64,000 nucleotides of DNA from Anaerosacchariphilus polymeriproducens (GTDB taxonomy: Bacteria > Bacillota > Clostridia > Lachnospirales > Lachnospiraceae): NCBI RefSeq assembly GCF_003363435.1, contig NZ_QRCT01000013.1:112343-176342 (forward strand), read 5' to 3'. Positions 7,948-16,899 of the stretch are shown in pieces. The notes under the pieces are model-generated. The model saw nothing but the letters and a program-made list of their open reading frames with translations, was not told the origin of the DNA and ran no database searches. How positions within the stretch are numbered: position 1 is the first letter of the stretch; every line of letters starts with the position of its first letter. Position numbers and translations under genes: made by a program.

Positions 7948-10038
7948 CTATTCCTGAGGCACATCCTTTATACTAAAACTAATTCTTCCCATTTTATCTT
8001 TTCCAAGACAAACAACAGTAATTTTGTCTCCTAACGTCAATACATCCTCAACTCTCTTTATTCTTTCCTTAGAAATTTTAGATATATGAACCATTCCTTC
8101 TTTTCCCGGTGCAAATTCCAAGAAAGCACCGAATTCTTTGATAGAAGTAACTATACCCTTAAAAATTTGTCCTTCTTCAAAATCTGTGGTTATTATTTTA
8201 ATCATTTCCATAGCTTTATTCATTGATTCTTTTTCTACTCCACAAATAGAAACTAAGCCATCATCTGTAATATCGATCTTTACTCCAGTCTGTTCAATAA
8301 TTGCATTAATTGTCTTACCACGCTGTCCTACAACATCACCAATCTTTTGAGGATCGATTTGAATCTGAATAATTTTTGGAGCATAAGTACCAACTTCTTT
8401 CCTTGCTTCTGAAATAACAGGATTCATTACCTGATTCAAAATAAAGGTTCTTGCTTCTTTTGTCTTTCTAATTGCTTCTTCCACAATCGGTCTTGTTAAA
8501 CCATGAATTTTGATGTCCATCTGTATTGCTGTGATTCCATCATGAGTTCCGGCTACCTTAAAGTCCATATCACCAAAGAAATCTTCAAGACCTTGAATAT
8601 CTGTCAGCACAATATAATCCTCATCATTTTCGCCTGTCACAAGTCCTGTAGAAATACCAGCTACAGCCTTTTTAATTGGTACACCAGCCGCCATTAAAGA
8701 CAAAGAAGATGCACAAATACTTGCTTGTGATGTTGATCCATTTGATTCAAATGTTTCAGAAACTGTACGAATCGCATATGGAAACTCTCCCGGAGTAGGA
8801 AGTACCGGTATTAATGCTCTTTCCGCTAACGCACCATGTCCGATTTCGCGACGTCCGGGACCTCTTGAAGGTCTTGTTTCTCCAACAGAATAAGATGGGA
8901 AATTATAATGATGCATATATCTTTTTGAAGTTTCATCTATATCTAATCCATCAATTCTCTGCGCTTCTGATAACGGTGCTAATGTTGTAACCGTACAAAT
9001 CTGTGTCTGACCACGTGTAAACATACCTGAACCATGAACTCTTGGTAAAAGATCAATCTCTGCTGATAATTTTCTCATTTCGTCTACTGCTCTTCCATCA
9101 GGTCGTTTTTGATCTTTTAGAATCATCTTGCGAACAGTTTTCTTTTCATATTGATATACTGCTTCATCAATTAATTCTAACCATTCTTCATTTTCTTCAA
9201 ATGCTTCTTTTAATTTTTCTTTTATTTCACGTATATTGGATTCTCTAACTTGTTTTTCATCTGTAAATACAGCTGCTTCCATCTCTTGTGGAGGAACCAT
9301 CTCTTTAATAGCTGTAAACAATTCTTCCGGAACTGCACAACTTGTATAATCATGTTTCTCTTTTCCACATTCAGCTACAATTTTTTCAATAAATTCGATT
9401 ACTTGTTGATTAATCTCATGAGCGGCATAAATTGCTTCAATCATTTTATCTTCAGGAATCTCGTTCGCACCTGCTTCAATCATAATCACTTTATCTTTCG
9501 TCGATGCCACAGTTAATTGTAAATCAGATCCATTCTTTTGTTCTGCATTGGGATTAAACACAAATTCACCATTTACTAATCCTACTTGAGTCGTTGCTGT
9601 CGGACCATTAAAAGGAATATCCGAAATAGCTGTCGCGATTGCAGAACCTAACATTGCAGTTAATTCCGGACTACAATCAGGATCAACTGACATAACAAGA
9701 TTGTTCAAGGTAACATCATTTCGATAATCTTTCGGAAATAATGGACGCATTGGTCTATCTATAACACGTGAAGTAAGAACAGCATTTTCAGATGCTTTCC
9801 CCTCTCTTTTGTTAAAACCGCCTGGTATCTTTCCTACCGCGTATAATTTTTCTTCATATTCTACACTTAAAGGGAAAAAATCAATCCCCTCTCTTGGCTT
9901 ATCAGACGCAGTTGCCGTAGATAAAACAACTGTCTCACCATAGTGCATAAATACTGCACCATTTGCTTGTGCTGCAACTCTTCCAACTTCTACAGTAAGA
10001 GTTCTTCCAGCTAATTCCATTGAAAAACTTTTGTACAT
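7948..10038 (-). CDS. pnp: Polyribonucleotide nucleotidyltransferase (PNPase)
   Basis: A 696-residue phosphorolytic 3'-5' exoribonuclease of the degradosome. Two RNase PH domains are visible; the second contains ETRPSRGPGRREIGHGALAERAL. KH (IDPQKIGDVVGQRGKTINAI, about residues 560-610) and S1 (GIVTSIKEFGAFLEFAPGKEGMVH) domains close the protein. Length is normal. It lies downstream of rpsO in the order known from many bacteria, but a strong terminator and a long palindromic leader separate the two genes. Start ATG 10038 with an AAGGAG site. Confidence 0.98.
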   Translation of the reverse strand: MYKSFSMELAGRTLTVEVGRVAAQANGAVFMHYGETVVLSTATASDKPREGIDFFPLSVEYEEKLYAVGKIPGGFNKREGKASENAVLTSRVIDRPMRPLFPKDYRNDVTLNNLVMSVDPDCSPELTAMLGSAIATAISDIPFNGPTATTQVGLVNGEFVFNPNAEQKNGSDLQLTVASTKDKVIMIEAGANEIPEDKMIEAIYAAHEINQQVIEFIEKIVAECGKEKHDYTSCAVPEELFTAIKEMVPPQEMEAAVFTDEKQVRESNIREIKEKLKEAFEENEEWLELIDEAVYQYEKKTVRKMILKDQKRPDGRAVDEMRKLSAEIDLLPRVHGSGMFTRGQTQICTVTTLAPLSEAQRIDGLDIDETSKRYMHHYNFPSYSVGETRPSRGPGRREIGHGALAERALIPVLPTPGEFPYAIRTVSETFESNGSTSQASICASSLSLMAAGVPIKKAVAGISTGLVTGENDEDYIVLTDIQGLEDFFGDMDFKVAGTHDGITAIQMDIKIHGLTRPIVEEAIRKTKEARTFILNQVMNPVISEARKEVGTYAPKIIQIQIDPQKIGDVVGQRGKTINAIIEQTGVKIDITDDGLVSICGVEKESMNKAMEMIKIITTDFEEGQIFKGIVTSIKEFGAFLEFAPGKEGMVHISKISKERIKRVEDVLTLGDKITVVCLGKDKMGRISFSIKDVPQE

Positions 10039-10091
10039 AATAATCTCCTTTTCATTTTCTAATATAATGATTTACATTATTCTTATTTTCA

Positions 10092-10169
10092 TGATAGGAT
10101 TTTCCGAAACTACTGAAAAACACATTTCATAAATGTACTTTTCAGCGGTCTCGGGCCTTTTTCCTATCA
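10092..10169 (-). promoter_or_regulatory. Long imperfect hairpin in the pnp 5' leader
   Basis: The minus-strand RNA folds into nested stems: TGATAGGA/TCCTATCA at the base, then CCGAGAC/GTTTCGG, then CTGAAAA/TTTTTCAG and ACATTT/AAATGT near the tip. It lies 53 bases upstream of the pnp start and after the rpsO terminator. PNPase autocontrol through a cleaved leader hairpin is known in E. coli; a similar role here is inference. Confidence 0.55.
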
Positions 10170-10185
10170 CTTCTAAATCTCTTGC

Positions 10186-10214
10186 AAAAATAGGGCGGAA
10201 AGCTCCGCCCTATG
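10186..10214 (-). terminator. Terminator after rpsO
   Basis: GC-rich stem ATAGGGCGGA / TCCGCCCTAT followed on the minus strand by TTTTT, 20 bases past the rpsO stop. It would reduce read-through into pnp. Confidence 0.85.
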
Positions 10215-10232
10215 ATCACTTTCTTGCATTTA

Positions 10233-10499
10233 CTACTTTCTGATTCCTAAACGTTCAATTAATGAACGATATCTTTCAATATCAGTCTTCTTTAAATAAG
10301 CAAGTAATCCTCTTCTTTGACCTACCATTTTAAGAAGACCTCTTCTTGAATGGTGATCTTTTTGATGCTCTTTTAAATGCTCTGTTAACTCTTGAATTCT
10401 TGATGTTAAGATAGCAATTTGTACTTCCGGTGAACCTGTATCACCTTCTGTTCTTGCATATTCTGCAATGATTGATTGTTTCTTTTCTTTCGATATCAT
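10233..10499 (-). CDS. rpsO: Ribosomal protein S15
   Basis: An 88-residue primary-binding protein of the 30S platform that contacts the 16S rRNA three-way junction. Family motifs are complete: [35 protein letters not shown] and [17 protein letters not shown] 10499 has an AGGAGGTAAC ribosome site. S15 usually represses its own translation by binding the mRNA leader. Confidence 0.98.
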   Translation of the reverse strand: MISKEKKQSIIAEYARTEGDTGSPEVQIAILTSRIQELTEHLKEHQKDHHSRRGLLKMVGQRRGLLAYLKKTDIERYRSLIERLGIRK

Positions 10500-10610
10500 T
10501 TCGTTACCTCCTTCGCCATAATGGCATTTTCATATACAGCCTATACTAAGAATAGGTCGGAGTTTCCAAATTCTGAATATTGGCTATTAATCATACTTTT
10601 GTATTTTAGC
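10500..10610 (-). promoter_or_regulatory. rpsO leader, possible S15 autoregulatory fold
   Basis: The leader can form CCTATTC..AGTATAGG and GCCATTATGGC hairpins, the latter immediately before the ribosome site. S15-binding leaders are known in several bacterial phyla, but I cannot assign this one to a described class. The farther upstream part of the gap, 10611-10690, shows no gene. Confidence 0.35.
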
Positions 10611-10690
10611 ATACAAATTATCAAATGTAAAGATTAAGATGCTGATTATCCATTACTATCATAATACTCTATAAAAATATTTTTATTCAC

Positions 10691-10761
10691 AAAAAAGATA
10701 TGCTTTTCTTGCAACAGACGCTAAATTAACAAAACTGTATGTAGCAAGAAAAAGCATATCT
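10691..10761 (-). terminator. Long-stem terminator of the NlpC/P60 gene
   Basis: Arms AGATATGCTTTTCTTGC (10696-10712) and GCAAGAAAAAGCATATCT (10744-10761) pair along 17 bases and are followed on the minus strand by TTTTTT. Confidence 0.8.
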
Positions 10762-10786
10762 AATAATTTCCTATATATGGTTCATA

Positions 10787-11851
10787 TTAATCTAACACTC
10801 TTGTCACACAAATTGGTGTTCTATAAAATGCATTGGAAATTTTAATTCCTGTTTTTGCTGAACTTGCATGAACTACTTGTCCATTCCCAATATACATAGC
10901 TACATGATTGATTCCTCCATCACCATAGAAGAACAAATCTCCCGGTAAAGCGTCCTCAGCTGCAACTTTTGTACCACATCCGGACTGTGCACTCGATGAA
11001 TGTGGCAAATATACACCATATTTAGCCATAACACTCATTGTAAAACCGGAGCAATCAGCTCCATTGGTTAAGCTTGTACCACCCCAAACATAAGGGTTGC
11101 CAATAAACTGACACGCATATTGTACGATATCTACTCTGACATCTGATACACCTTCTCCATATTTTAACTCTGACATTGTAGTAGCTGTTTTTAATTTATG
11201 TGATAATACTACATACTCTTTACTGATATAACCAGAGTCATCTTCATCTATCTCTACATGAAGCCAGTCTCCTAAATCTTCTTTCACTTCTAACTCTTCT
11301 TCGATCGGTACCATAGTCACAATACCTACATTTTTATTTGGTTCTTCTCTAACATACAAAGTTTCGGTATTAACAATTGCTACTGTTGTCATAACTTCTT
11401 CAGCTATTTTATTGGCTTTTTCGCCGGTCACCAGATATTCTGACTTTACAAATCCCGTTACTTTTCCGGATTTAATTTTGGACCAGTCTCCCTGCGTTTC
11501 GATAATATTACAACCTGCATTGTTTTGCAATACTCCAACTAATTTTGCATCTTCACTGGCAGATTCTCTTATATTTAAATGGTTCTCTACACTTGCCACA
11601 CCTAAATTCTCAATTCCATCTATGACAGAAGTTGCTTTTTTTTCTTCTTTCTTCTCAACTGTTTCTTTTTTCTTAGCTGCTTTTTTAACAACCTGTGAGT
11701 TATCAGCATCTGCTTGAATGTTATTACCTAATACCTGCGCAGCACCCACCGATGTTCCTATCGTAGCAGCATGTACATTTATTCCTGTCCCAACTACCAA
11801 TACACAGCTTGCAGCCATAACTCCTATTACTGTTTTTTTATTTAATATCAT
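10787..11851 (-). CDS. Secreted SH3-domain NlpC/P60 peptidoglycan hydrolase
   Basis: A 354-residue exported cell-wall endopeptidase that would cut between D-Glu and the diamino acid in stem peptides. A signal peptide covers about residues 1-28. After a Lys/Glu-rich linker come two bacterial SH3 domains (about 80-140 and 155-215: LNIRESASEDAKLVGVL, LYVREEPNKNVGIVTMV). The C-terminal NlpC/P60 domain has Cys267 (GADCSGF), His316 (INHVAMYIG) and a third polar residue in VVHASS. It is monocistronic with a strong terminator. Confidence 0.93.
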   Translation of the reverse strand: MILNKKTVIGVMAASCVLVVGTGINVHAATIGTSVGAAQVLGNNIQADADNSQVVKKAAKKKETVEKKEEKKATSVIDGIENLGVASVENHLNIRESASEDAKLVGVLQNNAGCNIIETQGDWSKIKSGKVTGFVKSEYLVTGEKANKIAEEVMTTVAIVNTETLYVREEPNKNVGIVTMVPIEEELEVKEDLGDWLHVEIDEDDSGYISKEYVVLSHKLKTATTMSELKYGEGVSDVRVDIVQYACQFIGNPYVWGGTSLTNGADCSGFTMSVMAKYGVYLPHSSSAQSGCGTKVAAEDALPGDLFFYGDGGINHVAMYIGNGQVVHASSAKTGIKISNAFYRTPICVTRVLD

Positions 11852-12024
11852 TTCGAACCTCCTATAATACCCGCAAATTTTATTTATATAATGTAAGATA
11901 ATATTTTGTCGAATTTTATACTTTTGGGTTATAATCAGTTCTTATTATAACATAATATTTAAATGTGTCAATCTGTTTTGTAACATTTCTGTAATATATG
12001 TAAAACTTTTATGCATTTATTACA

Positions 12025-12915
12025 TTATTGCCATCCAACTACACCAAAATCATATATATTTTCTTTTGTTATTAAAACTGTTGGAATAAATATTCTTTTT
12101 TCAATCTTGTCTCCCTCTAAATAAGCATAAGCAATTTCCGCTGATGTCATCCCCATCTCAATTGGAAACTGTGCAACGGTACCTGTCATCTTTCCTTCTT
12201 CTACCAGAAACTTAGCTTCCGGTGAACCATCTACCCCATAAATCAAGGTATCCTCTGCTCTTCCTACATCTTCTAATGCTGTCAATGCACCCAAAGCTGT
12301 TATGTCATTACTTCCCATTACAACGTCTATATCTTCGAATTCTTTTAAAAGTCTCTCCATTACATTTTTAGATACTTCAAACAAATTTCCACCCGACTCA
12401 CGGGCAATCACTTCGTATTGAGGTTTCCCTGCAATTGTATCCAAAAATCCCTGTACTCTGTCTATGGAAGATTTTGTAGGTGGAAAGTCTAATATTACAA
12501 TTTTAGCCGCTTTTCTTCTTTCCATCATATTATTTGCAATTTTTACTCCTATTTGGTAATTATCGCTTGCTATAATAGCGACTACTAAATTACTGTTAAA
12601 GACCTCTGAATCAATATTAAAGACTGGCATATTAGCTTCCTTGCATGCTACTAATGCAGGTTCAACTTTTATCCAATCTACCGGAGTCAAAAATATTGCT
12701 TTTACATCCTTGTTTATCAAATCTAAAATTTGTTTATTCTGCTTTTCTTGATCCAGAATAGGATCCAGAGTAATCAGCCTATCCTTATGTTCCTCAATAA
12801 TGGTATTTATTCCCATATTAAGTACCACAAAATACGGATTATATAAACTCATAAAGGTAGCTCCAAATAAACTTCCATTTTCCATTGACTTACAATAATT
12901 AGGGCTTTTTAACAT
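12025..12915 (-). CDS. Sugar-binding-type (Peripla_BP_4) protein without signal peptide, paralog 1
   Basis: RbsB/Peripla_BP_4-fold protein of 296 residues; last of five tandem paralogs. Fold motifs: LYNPYFVVLNMGINTIIEE, DQEKQNKQILDLI, IFLTPVDW, IASDNYQIGV, VYGVDGSPEAKFL-like (IYGVDGSPEAK). I see neither a Sec signal nor a lipobox at the N-terminus, and no helix-turn-helix, so it is neither a standard ABC receptor nor a LacI regulator. A longer frame starts at 12939, but GGGAGG lies eight bases before the ATG at 12915. Ligand unknown, probably a sugar or related small molecule. Confidence 0.75.
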   Translation of the reverse strand: MLKSPNYCKSMENGSLFGATFMSLYNPYFVVLNMGINTIIEEHKDRLITLDPILDQEKQNKQILDLINKDVKAIFLTPVDWIKVEPALVACKEANMPVFNIDSEVFNSNLVVAIIASDNYQIGVKIANNMMERRKAAKIVILDFPPTKSSIDRVQGFLDTIAGKPQYEVIARESGGNLFEVSKNVMERLLKEFEDIDVVMGSNDITALGALTALEDVGRAEDTLIYGVDGSPEAKFLVEEGKMTGTVAQFPIEMGMTSAEIAYAYLEGDKIEKRIFIPTVLITKENIYDFGVVGWQ

Positions 12916-12966
12916 ATGACTGTCCTCCCATACTTTCATCTTATAAATTAGGATATTTCATGACTT

Positions 12967-13863
12967 TTATTGCCATGAAATAATATCATAATCATTAATA
13001 TTCTCTTGATCTATTAAATATATCGGCGTGTAGATTATCTTAGGAACGGGATTCCCCTCCAGATATACATAACCCATTTCTGCCGCAGTCATACCCATTT
13101 CAAGCGGAGATTGTGCAACCGTGGCTGTCATTAGCCCTTCTTTTATCTTTAATTTTGCCCTTGGTGTTCCATCCACTCCAAAGACTAAAGTCCCTTCAAT
13201 TCTATCTGCCTCCTGTAATGCCTCTATTGCCCCCAGTGCAGAAGAATCATTGGTTCCGTAAACAACATTAAAATCCGGTTGCTCCTCTATTGCTTCCTCC
13301 ATTAATATTTTTGATTGAAATCCAGCCCCTTCTTCTGATTTCTCTATGACGATTTCATATTGAGGCTTATTCTGAATGGTGTCTTTAAACCCTTGTATTC
13401 TGTCAATGGTAGCCTTCGCAGCAGGATAATCTATAATTACTATTTTCGCTTCCTCCACCCTCTCCATCATAGCATTCGCAACCATTATTCCTATTTTATA
13501 ATTATCAGACATTACAATCGTCGTTACAAGTTCTTCATCAAAAACAGGAGAATCTAAATTAAATACCGGAATTCCTGCTTCATTTGCAGCCAAAAGAGCC
13601 GGTTTTACCGTTATCCAATTTACCGGATTCAAGAAAATTATAGAAACCTTCAATTTTATAAATGCTAAAATTTGTTCATTTTGCTTTTCTTGATCTAATT
13701 GAGGATCTAATGTGACCAGTTTGTCACCATGTGATTGAATTATTTCATTTAATCCCATATTCATTGTTAAAAAGTAGGAAGGATCCAGAATCATATAAGT
13801 CGCACCAAATATGAGGGGAGTATTTTCAGTTTGATAATAATTTATTGACTGCAGAACATTCAT
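12967..13863 (-). CDS. Sugar-binding-type protein without signal peptide, paralog 2
   Basis: A 298-residue paralog of its neighbours with the same two-lobed periplasmic-binding fold: ILDPSYFLTMNMGLNEIIQ, DQEKQNEQILAFI, IFLNPVNWITVKPAL, MSDNYKIGIMVANAM, FGVDGTPRAKLKI. It begins with a soluble, charged N-terminus (MNVLQSINYYQTENTP) and lacks any export signal. AAAGGAAA precedes the ATG at 13863. Differences in the binding-cleft segments from the other copies suggest altered ligands. No transport partner is nearby. Confidence 0.75.
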   Translation of the reverse strand: MNVLQSINYYQTENTPLIFGATYMILDPSYFLTMNMGLNEIIQSHGDKLVTLDPQLDQEKQNEQILAFIKLKVSIIFLNPVNWITVKPALLAANEAGIPVFNLDSPVFDEELVTTIVMSDNYKIGIMVANAMMERVEEAKIVIIDYPAAKATIDRIQGFKDTIQNKPQYEIVIEKSEEGAGFQSKILMEEAIEEQPDFNVVYGTNDSSALGAIEALQEADRIEGTLVFGVDGTPRAKLKIKEGLMTATVAQSPLEMGMTAAEMGYVYLEGNPVPKIIYTPIYLIDQENINDYDIISWQ

Positions 13864-13989
13864 TTTAAATTTCCTTTATCTTTATTAATCTAATATATTC
13901 TAAACATTAAAATTTCATCTTTAAAATTTTATTTTATTCTAATAATACTGTTTGTCCACTATTATCATGCTAATAGAAACGAGTGTAGT

Positions 13990-14889
13990 TTACTGCCATG
14001 ATAGGAGATCATAATCGTTAATATTCTCTTTATTTATAATATATACTGGAATTGTAACATACTTTGGAACGTGATCTCCCTGCAAATAAACATAGCCTAA
14101 TTCTGCGGCAGTCATACCAATCTCAATTGGAGATTGTGCAACGGTAGCTGTCAAAAGACCTTCCTTTACCATTTGTTTCCCTTCTGGGGAGCCATCTACT
14201 CCGTATACCAAAGTATCTTGAATTTTGTTTGCTTCCTGTAAAGCTTCTACGATGCCTTTTGCAGTTACATCATTTATTCCAAAAACAACATTAAAATCAA
14301 TGTTATCATCAATTACCTCTTTCATTAAATTCTTTGCTGTCAGATCCGGACCTTCTCCTGTTTTCTGAACTACAATTTCATATTGAGGCTTATTCAGAAT
14401 CGTATCCTTAAATCCTTGTATTCTATCAATGGTAGACTTCGCAGGCGGATAATCTATTATTACAATTTTTGCCTCATCTAATCTTTGCATCATATCTTGG
14501 GCAATTAATACTCCGACCTTATAATTATCAGACGCAATAATAGTCGTCACAAGTTCTTCATTATAAACAGGTGCATCTACATTAAATACAGGTATCCCTG
14601 CTTCATTAGCTGCTTCAAGTGCTTGTTTTACACCTTTCCAATCAACTGGTGCCAAAAAAATAATATCAACGTTCTGATTAATCAAATCTATAATTTGCTG
14701 ATTTTGTTTTTCTTGGTCTAAGTTTGGATCTAAAACAATTAACTTATCTCCATTCTCATCAATAATAGTCAATAATCCTATATTATTTAATGTTACAAAA
14801 AATGGATTGTCTAAAAGCATTAAAGTTGATCCAAATAACTCTGAATTATTTATAGTTTGAAATAACATAGATTTCTGCCGGTAAATCAT
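13990..14889 (-). CDS. Sugar-binding-type protein without signal peptide, paralog 3
   Basis: A 299-residue paralog with LLDNPFFVTLNNIGLLTII, DQEKQNQQIIDLI, IFLAPVDWKGVKQAL, IASDNYKVGVLIAQDM and YGVDGSPEGKQMV. The closest relative appears to be paralog 2: both share DYPxAKxTIDRIQGFKDTI and NKPQYEIV. No signal peptide, lipobox or DNA-binding domain. AGAAGGG ribosome site ahead of ATG 14889. The 126-base gap to paralog 2 carries no gene. Confidence 0.75.
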   Translation of the reverse strand: MIYRQKSMLFQTINNSELFGSTLMLLDNPFFVTLNNIGLLTIIDENGDKLIVLDPNLDQEKQNQQIIDLINQNVDIIFLAPVDWKGVKQALEAANEAGIPVFNVDAPVYNEELVTTIIASDNYKVGVLIAQDMMQRLDEAKIVIIDYPPAKSTIDRIQGFKDTILNKPQYEIVVQKTGEGPDLTAKNLMKEVIDDNIDFNVVFGINDVTAKGIVEALQEANKIQDTLVYGVDGSPEGKQMVKEGLLTATVAQSPIEIGMTAAELGYVYLQGDHVPKYVTIPVYIINKENINDYDLLSWQ

Positions 14890-14985
14890 AGTTCAGATCC
14901 CTTCTCATTATTATCTAATATATTCCACTTATTATAATATCTTCTTCAAAATCATTTTTTCTTTACTTGTCCAATTTATTTTCTT

Positions 14986-15873
14986 TTAATTCCAAGATAT
15001 TAAGCCATAATCATAAACATTTTGCTGATCAATTAAATATACTGGAATGAAAATTCTATCGCTTATTGGTTTTCCTTCTAAATATACATAAGCCATTTCA
15101 GCTGAATACATACCGAGTTCATTTGGAGATTGCGCTACAGATGCTGTCATTTTACCCTGTGCAATTAATCGTTTCGCTTCCGGAGAGCCATCCACTCCAT
15201 AAATTAAAATTCCACTGTTTATACCCGCTTCGTCAAGTGCGTCCATTGCTCCAAATGCAGATAAATCATTTACAGCCATCACTACATTGAATTCTATACC
15301 ACTATCTATTACACTTTCCATAGCTTTCTTGGAATTAAGATATTGTGTATCACCAGGTAATATTTCTACAACTTCATATTGAGGCTTATCCTTAATGATA
15401 TCCATAAAACCATTCACTCTATTGGTTGTAGATACCGATTCTGGAAAATCTATTATGACAATTTTTGCACTATTTAAGCGCTGTATGAGATCTAAGCCTA
15501 TCAAAGTTCCAATTTTATAATTATCGGAGGATATGATACTTAATACTAATTCTTTATCATAAACAGGGGTATCAATATTTATGACCGGTATGCCCGCTTC
15601 TCTGCTTGCTTCTAAAGCAGGCTTTACTGTTTCTGAATCAACAGGAATTATAAAGATGAAATCTACTTTTTCATCAATAAATTTTTGAACCTGGGCATTC
15701 TGTAATTCTTGATCATAATTTGCAATTAATGTAATTAAGATATCCCCATTTTCCTCCACTATTGTATTAAGCCCATTATTTAAAACTACGAAAAATGTAT
15801 TTGCAATTGTTGGCATAGCAACACCAAATACTTTTCTTCTAGCACGTTCAATTTGATTCTGTTTAAACCTCAT
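14986..15873 (-). CDS. Sugar-binding-type protein without signal peptide, paralog 4
   Basis: A 295-residue paralog with IANTFFVVLNNGLNTIVEE, DQELQNAQVQKFI, IFIIPVDSETVKPAL, ISSDNYKIGTLIGLDL and YGVDGSPEAKRLIAQG. The N-terminus is basic (MRFKQNQIERARRK) but has no hydrophobic signal core. Frames also open at 15888 and 15879; the GGAAGG site favours the ATG at 15873. It has the most distinct hinge of the set (IPVDSETV rather than PVDW), so its ligand may differ. Confidence 0.72.
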   Translation of the reverse strand: MRFKQNQIERARRKVFGVAMPTIANTFFVVLNNGLNTIVEENGDILITLIANYDQELQNAQVQKFIDEKVDFIFIIPVDSETVKPALEASREAGIPVINIDTPVYDKELVLSIISSDNYKIGTLIGLDLIQRLNSAKIVIIDFPESVSTTNRVNGFMDIIKDKPQYEVVEILPGDTQYLNSKKAMESVIDSGIEFNVVMAVNDLSAFGAMDALDEAGINSGILIYGVDGSPEAKRLIAQGKMTASVAQSPNELGMYSAEMAYVYLEGKPISDRIFIPVYLIDQQNVYDYGLISWN

Positions 15874-15911
15874 AAGCATACCTTCCATAAGTTAATTTTA
15901 TACATCCCTTT

Positions 15912-16811
15912 TTATTTATATGTGGCAACTCCATAATCATCTAAATTCTCATCTGTTAGCAAGACCACCGGTATGGTAATATATTTTTCAATTGGATTCC
16001 CCTCTAAATAAGTGTAAGCTGTTTCTGCCGCCGTCATTCCCATTTCAATCGGAGCTTGAGCTGTTGACACCTCAATCTGCCCTTCCTTCATTAATTTCTT
16101 GATTTCTGGTGAACCATCTATTCCATATACGAAAATATCTTGATCTTTTTTCATCTCTTTTAAAGTTGAAATAGCTGCCATTGCAGTTATATCACCTGTC
16201 GGTACTATTACATTAATCTCTGGATGTTTTCTTACTATTTCTCGCACTGTCGCTTTAATATTCTCATAATTTTCTTCGTCTGTCTTATACGAAACTATTT
16301 CATACTCTGGTAAATCCTTAATGGTATTCATAAATCCTTCGACTCTTGCTATTGTTGAGGTACTAAAAAAAGGATAATGTAATATAGCAATTTTTGCTTT
16401 CTCCTTTCTTTTCATTAAATCCTGAGCAATTAACACACCCATATTATAATTATTGGAAGCAATCGTACTCGTTGGAAGATTCTCATCATATATTGGTGTA
16501 TCTACAATAAATATGGGAATTCCTGCTTCTTTGGCCGATTCTAACGCCGGTACTACTTTCATTGGATTTACAGGAATGACAAATAAAGCATCAACTCCCT
16601 GAGCAATTAAATCTTCAATCTGTTTATTTTGAATGTCTTGGTTAAAATCAGAATCTAGTGAAAGTATCTGGTCTCCCTTTTCCTCAACAATTTTTTTGAG
16701 TCCTTCATTTAAATTTGTAAAATAAAGATTTCTTAAAGTTCGAAATACAGCTCCAAACAAATAAGAGTTTCCATTCTCTCTACTATTTTCACATCTTAAA
16801 AATATTTTCAT
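15912..16811 (-). CDS. Sugar-binding-type protein without signal peptide, paralog 5
   Basis: A 299-residue protein and the most divergent of the five: RTLRNLYFTNLNEGLKKIVEE, DFNQDIQNKQIEDLI, LFVIPVNPMKVVPAL, IASNNYNMGVLIAQDLM, YGIDGSPEIKKLM. It is first of the five in transcription order, 88 bases after the MATE gene. The N-terminus MKIFLRCENSREN is not a signal peptide. AAAGGAAC ribosome site. As with the others, no permease, ATPase, kinase or sensor lies next to it. Confidence 0.75.
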   Translation of the reverse strand: MKIFLRCENSRENGNSYLFGAVFRTLRNLYFTNLNEGLKKIVEEKGDQILSLDSDFNQDIQNKQIEDLIAQGVDALFVIPVNPMKVVPALESAKEAGIPIFIVDTPIYDENLPTSTIASNNYNMGVLIAQDLMKRKEKAKIAILHYPFFSTSTIARVEGFMNTIKDLPEYEIVSYKTDEENYENIKATVREIVRKHPEINVIVPTGDITAMAAISTLKEMKKDQDIFVYGIDGSPEIKKLMKEGQIEVSTAQAPIEMGMTAAETAYTYLEGNPIEKYITIPVVLLTDENLDDYGVATYK

Positions 16812-16899
16812 AATGTTCCTTTAGATCTTGCGTTATATTAATATATTCATAAATTAAATAAAGAATGTCCGTGACAAATAACCTGTATGCAATTTTATA

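Noticed and set aside
12025..16811. LacI-family regulators
   Set aside because: No N-terminal helix-turn-helix in any of the five proteins; the fold begins within the first 25 residues.
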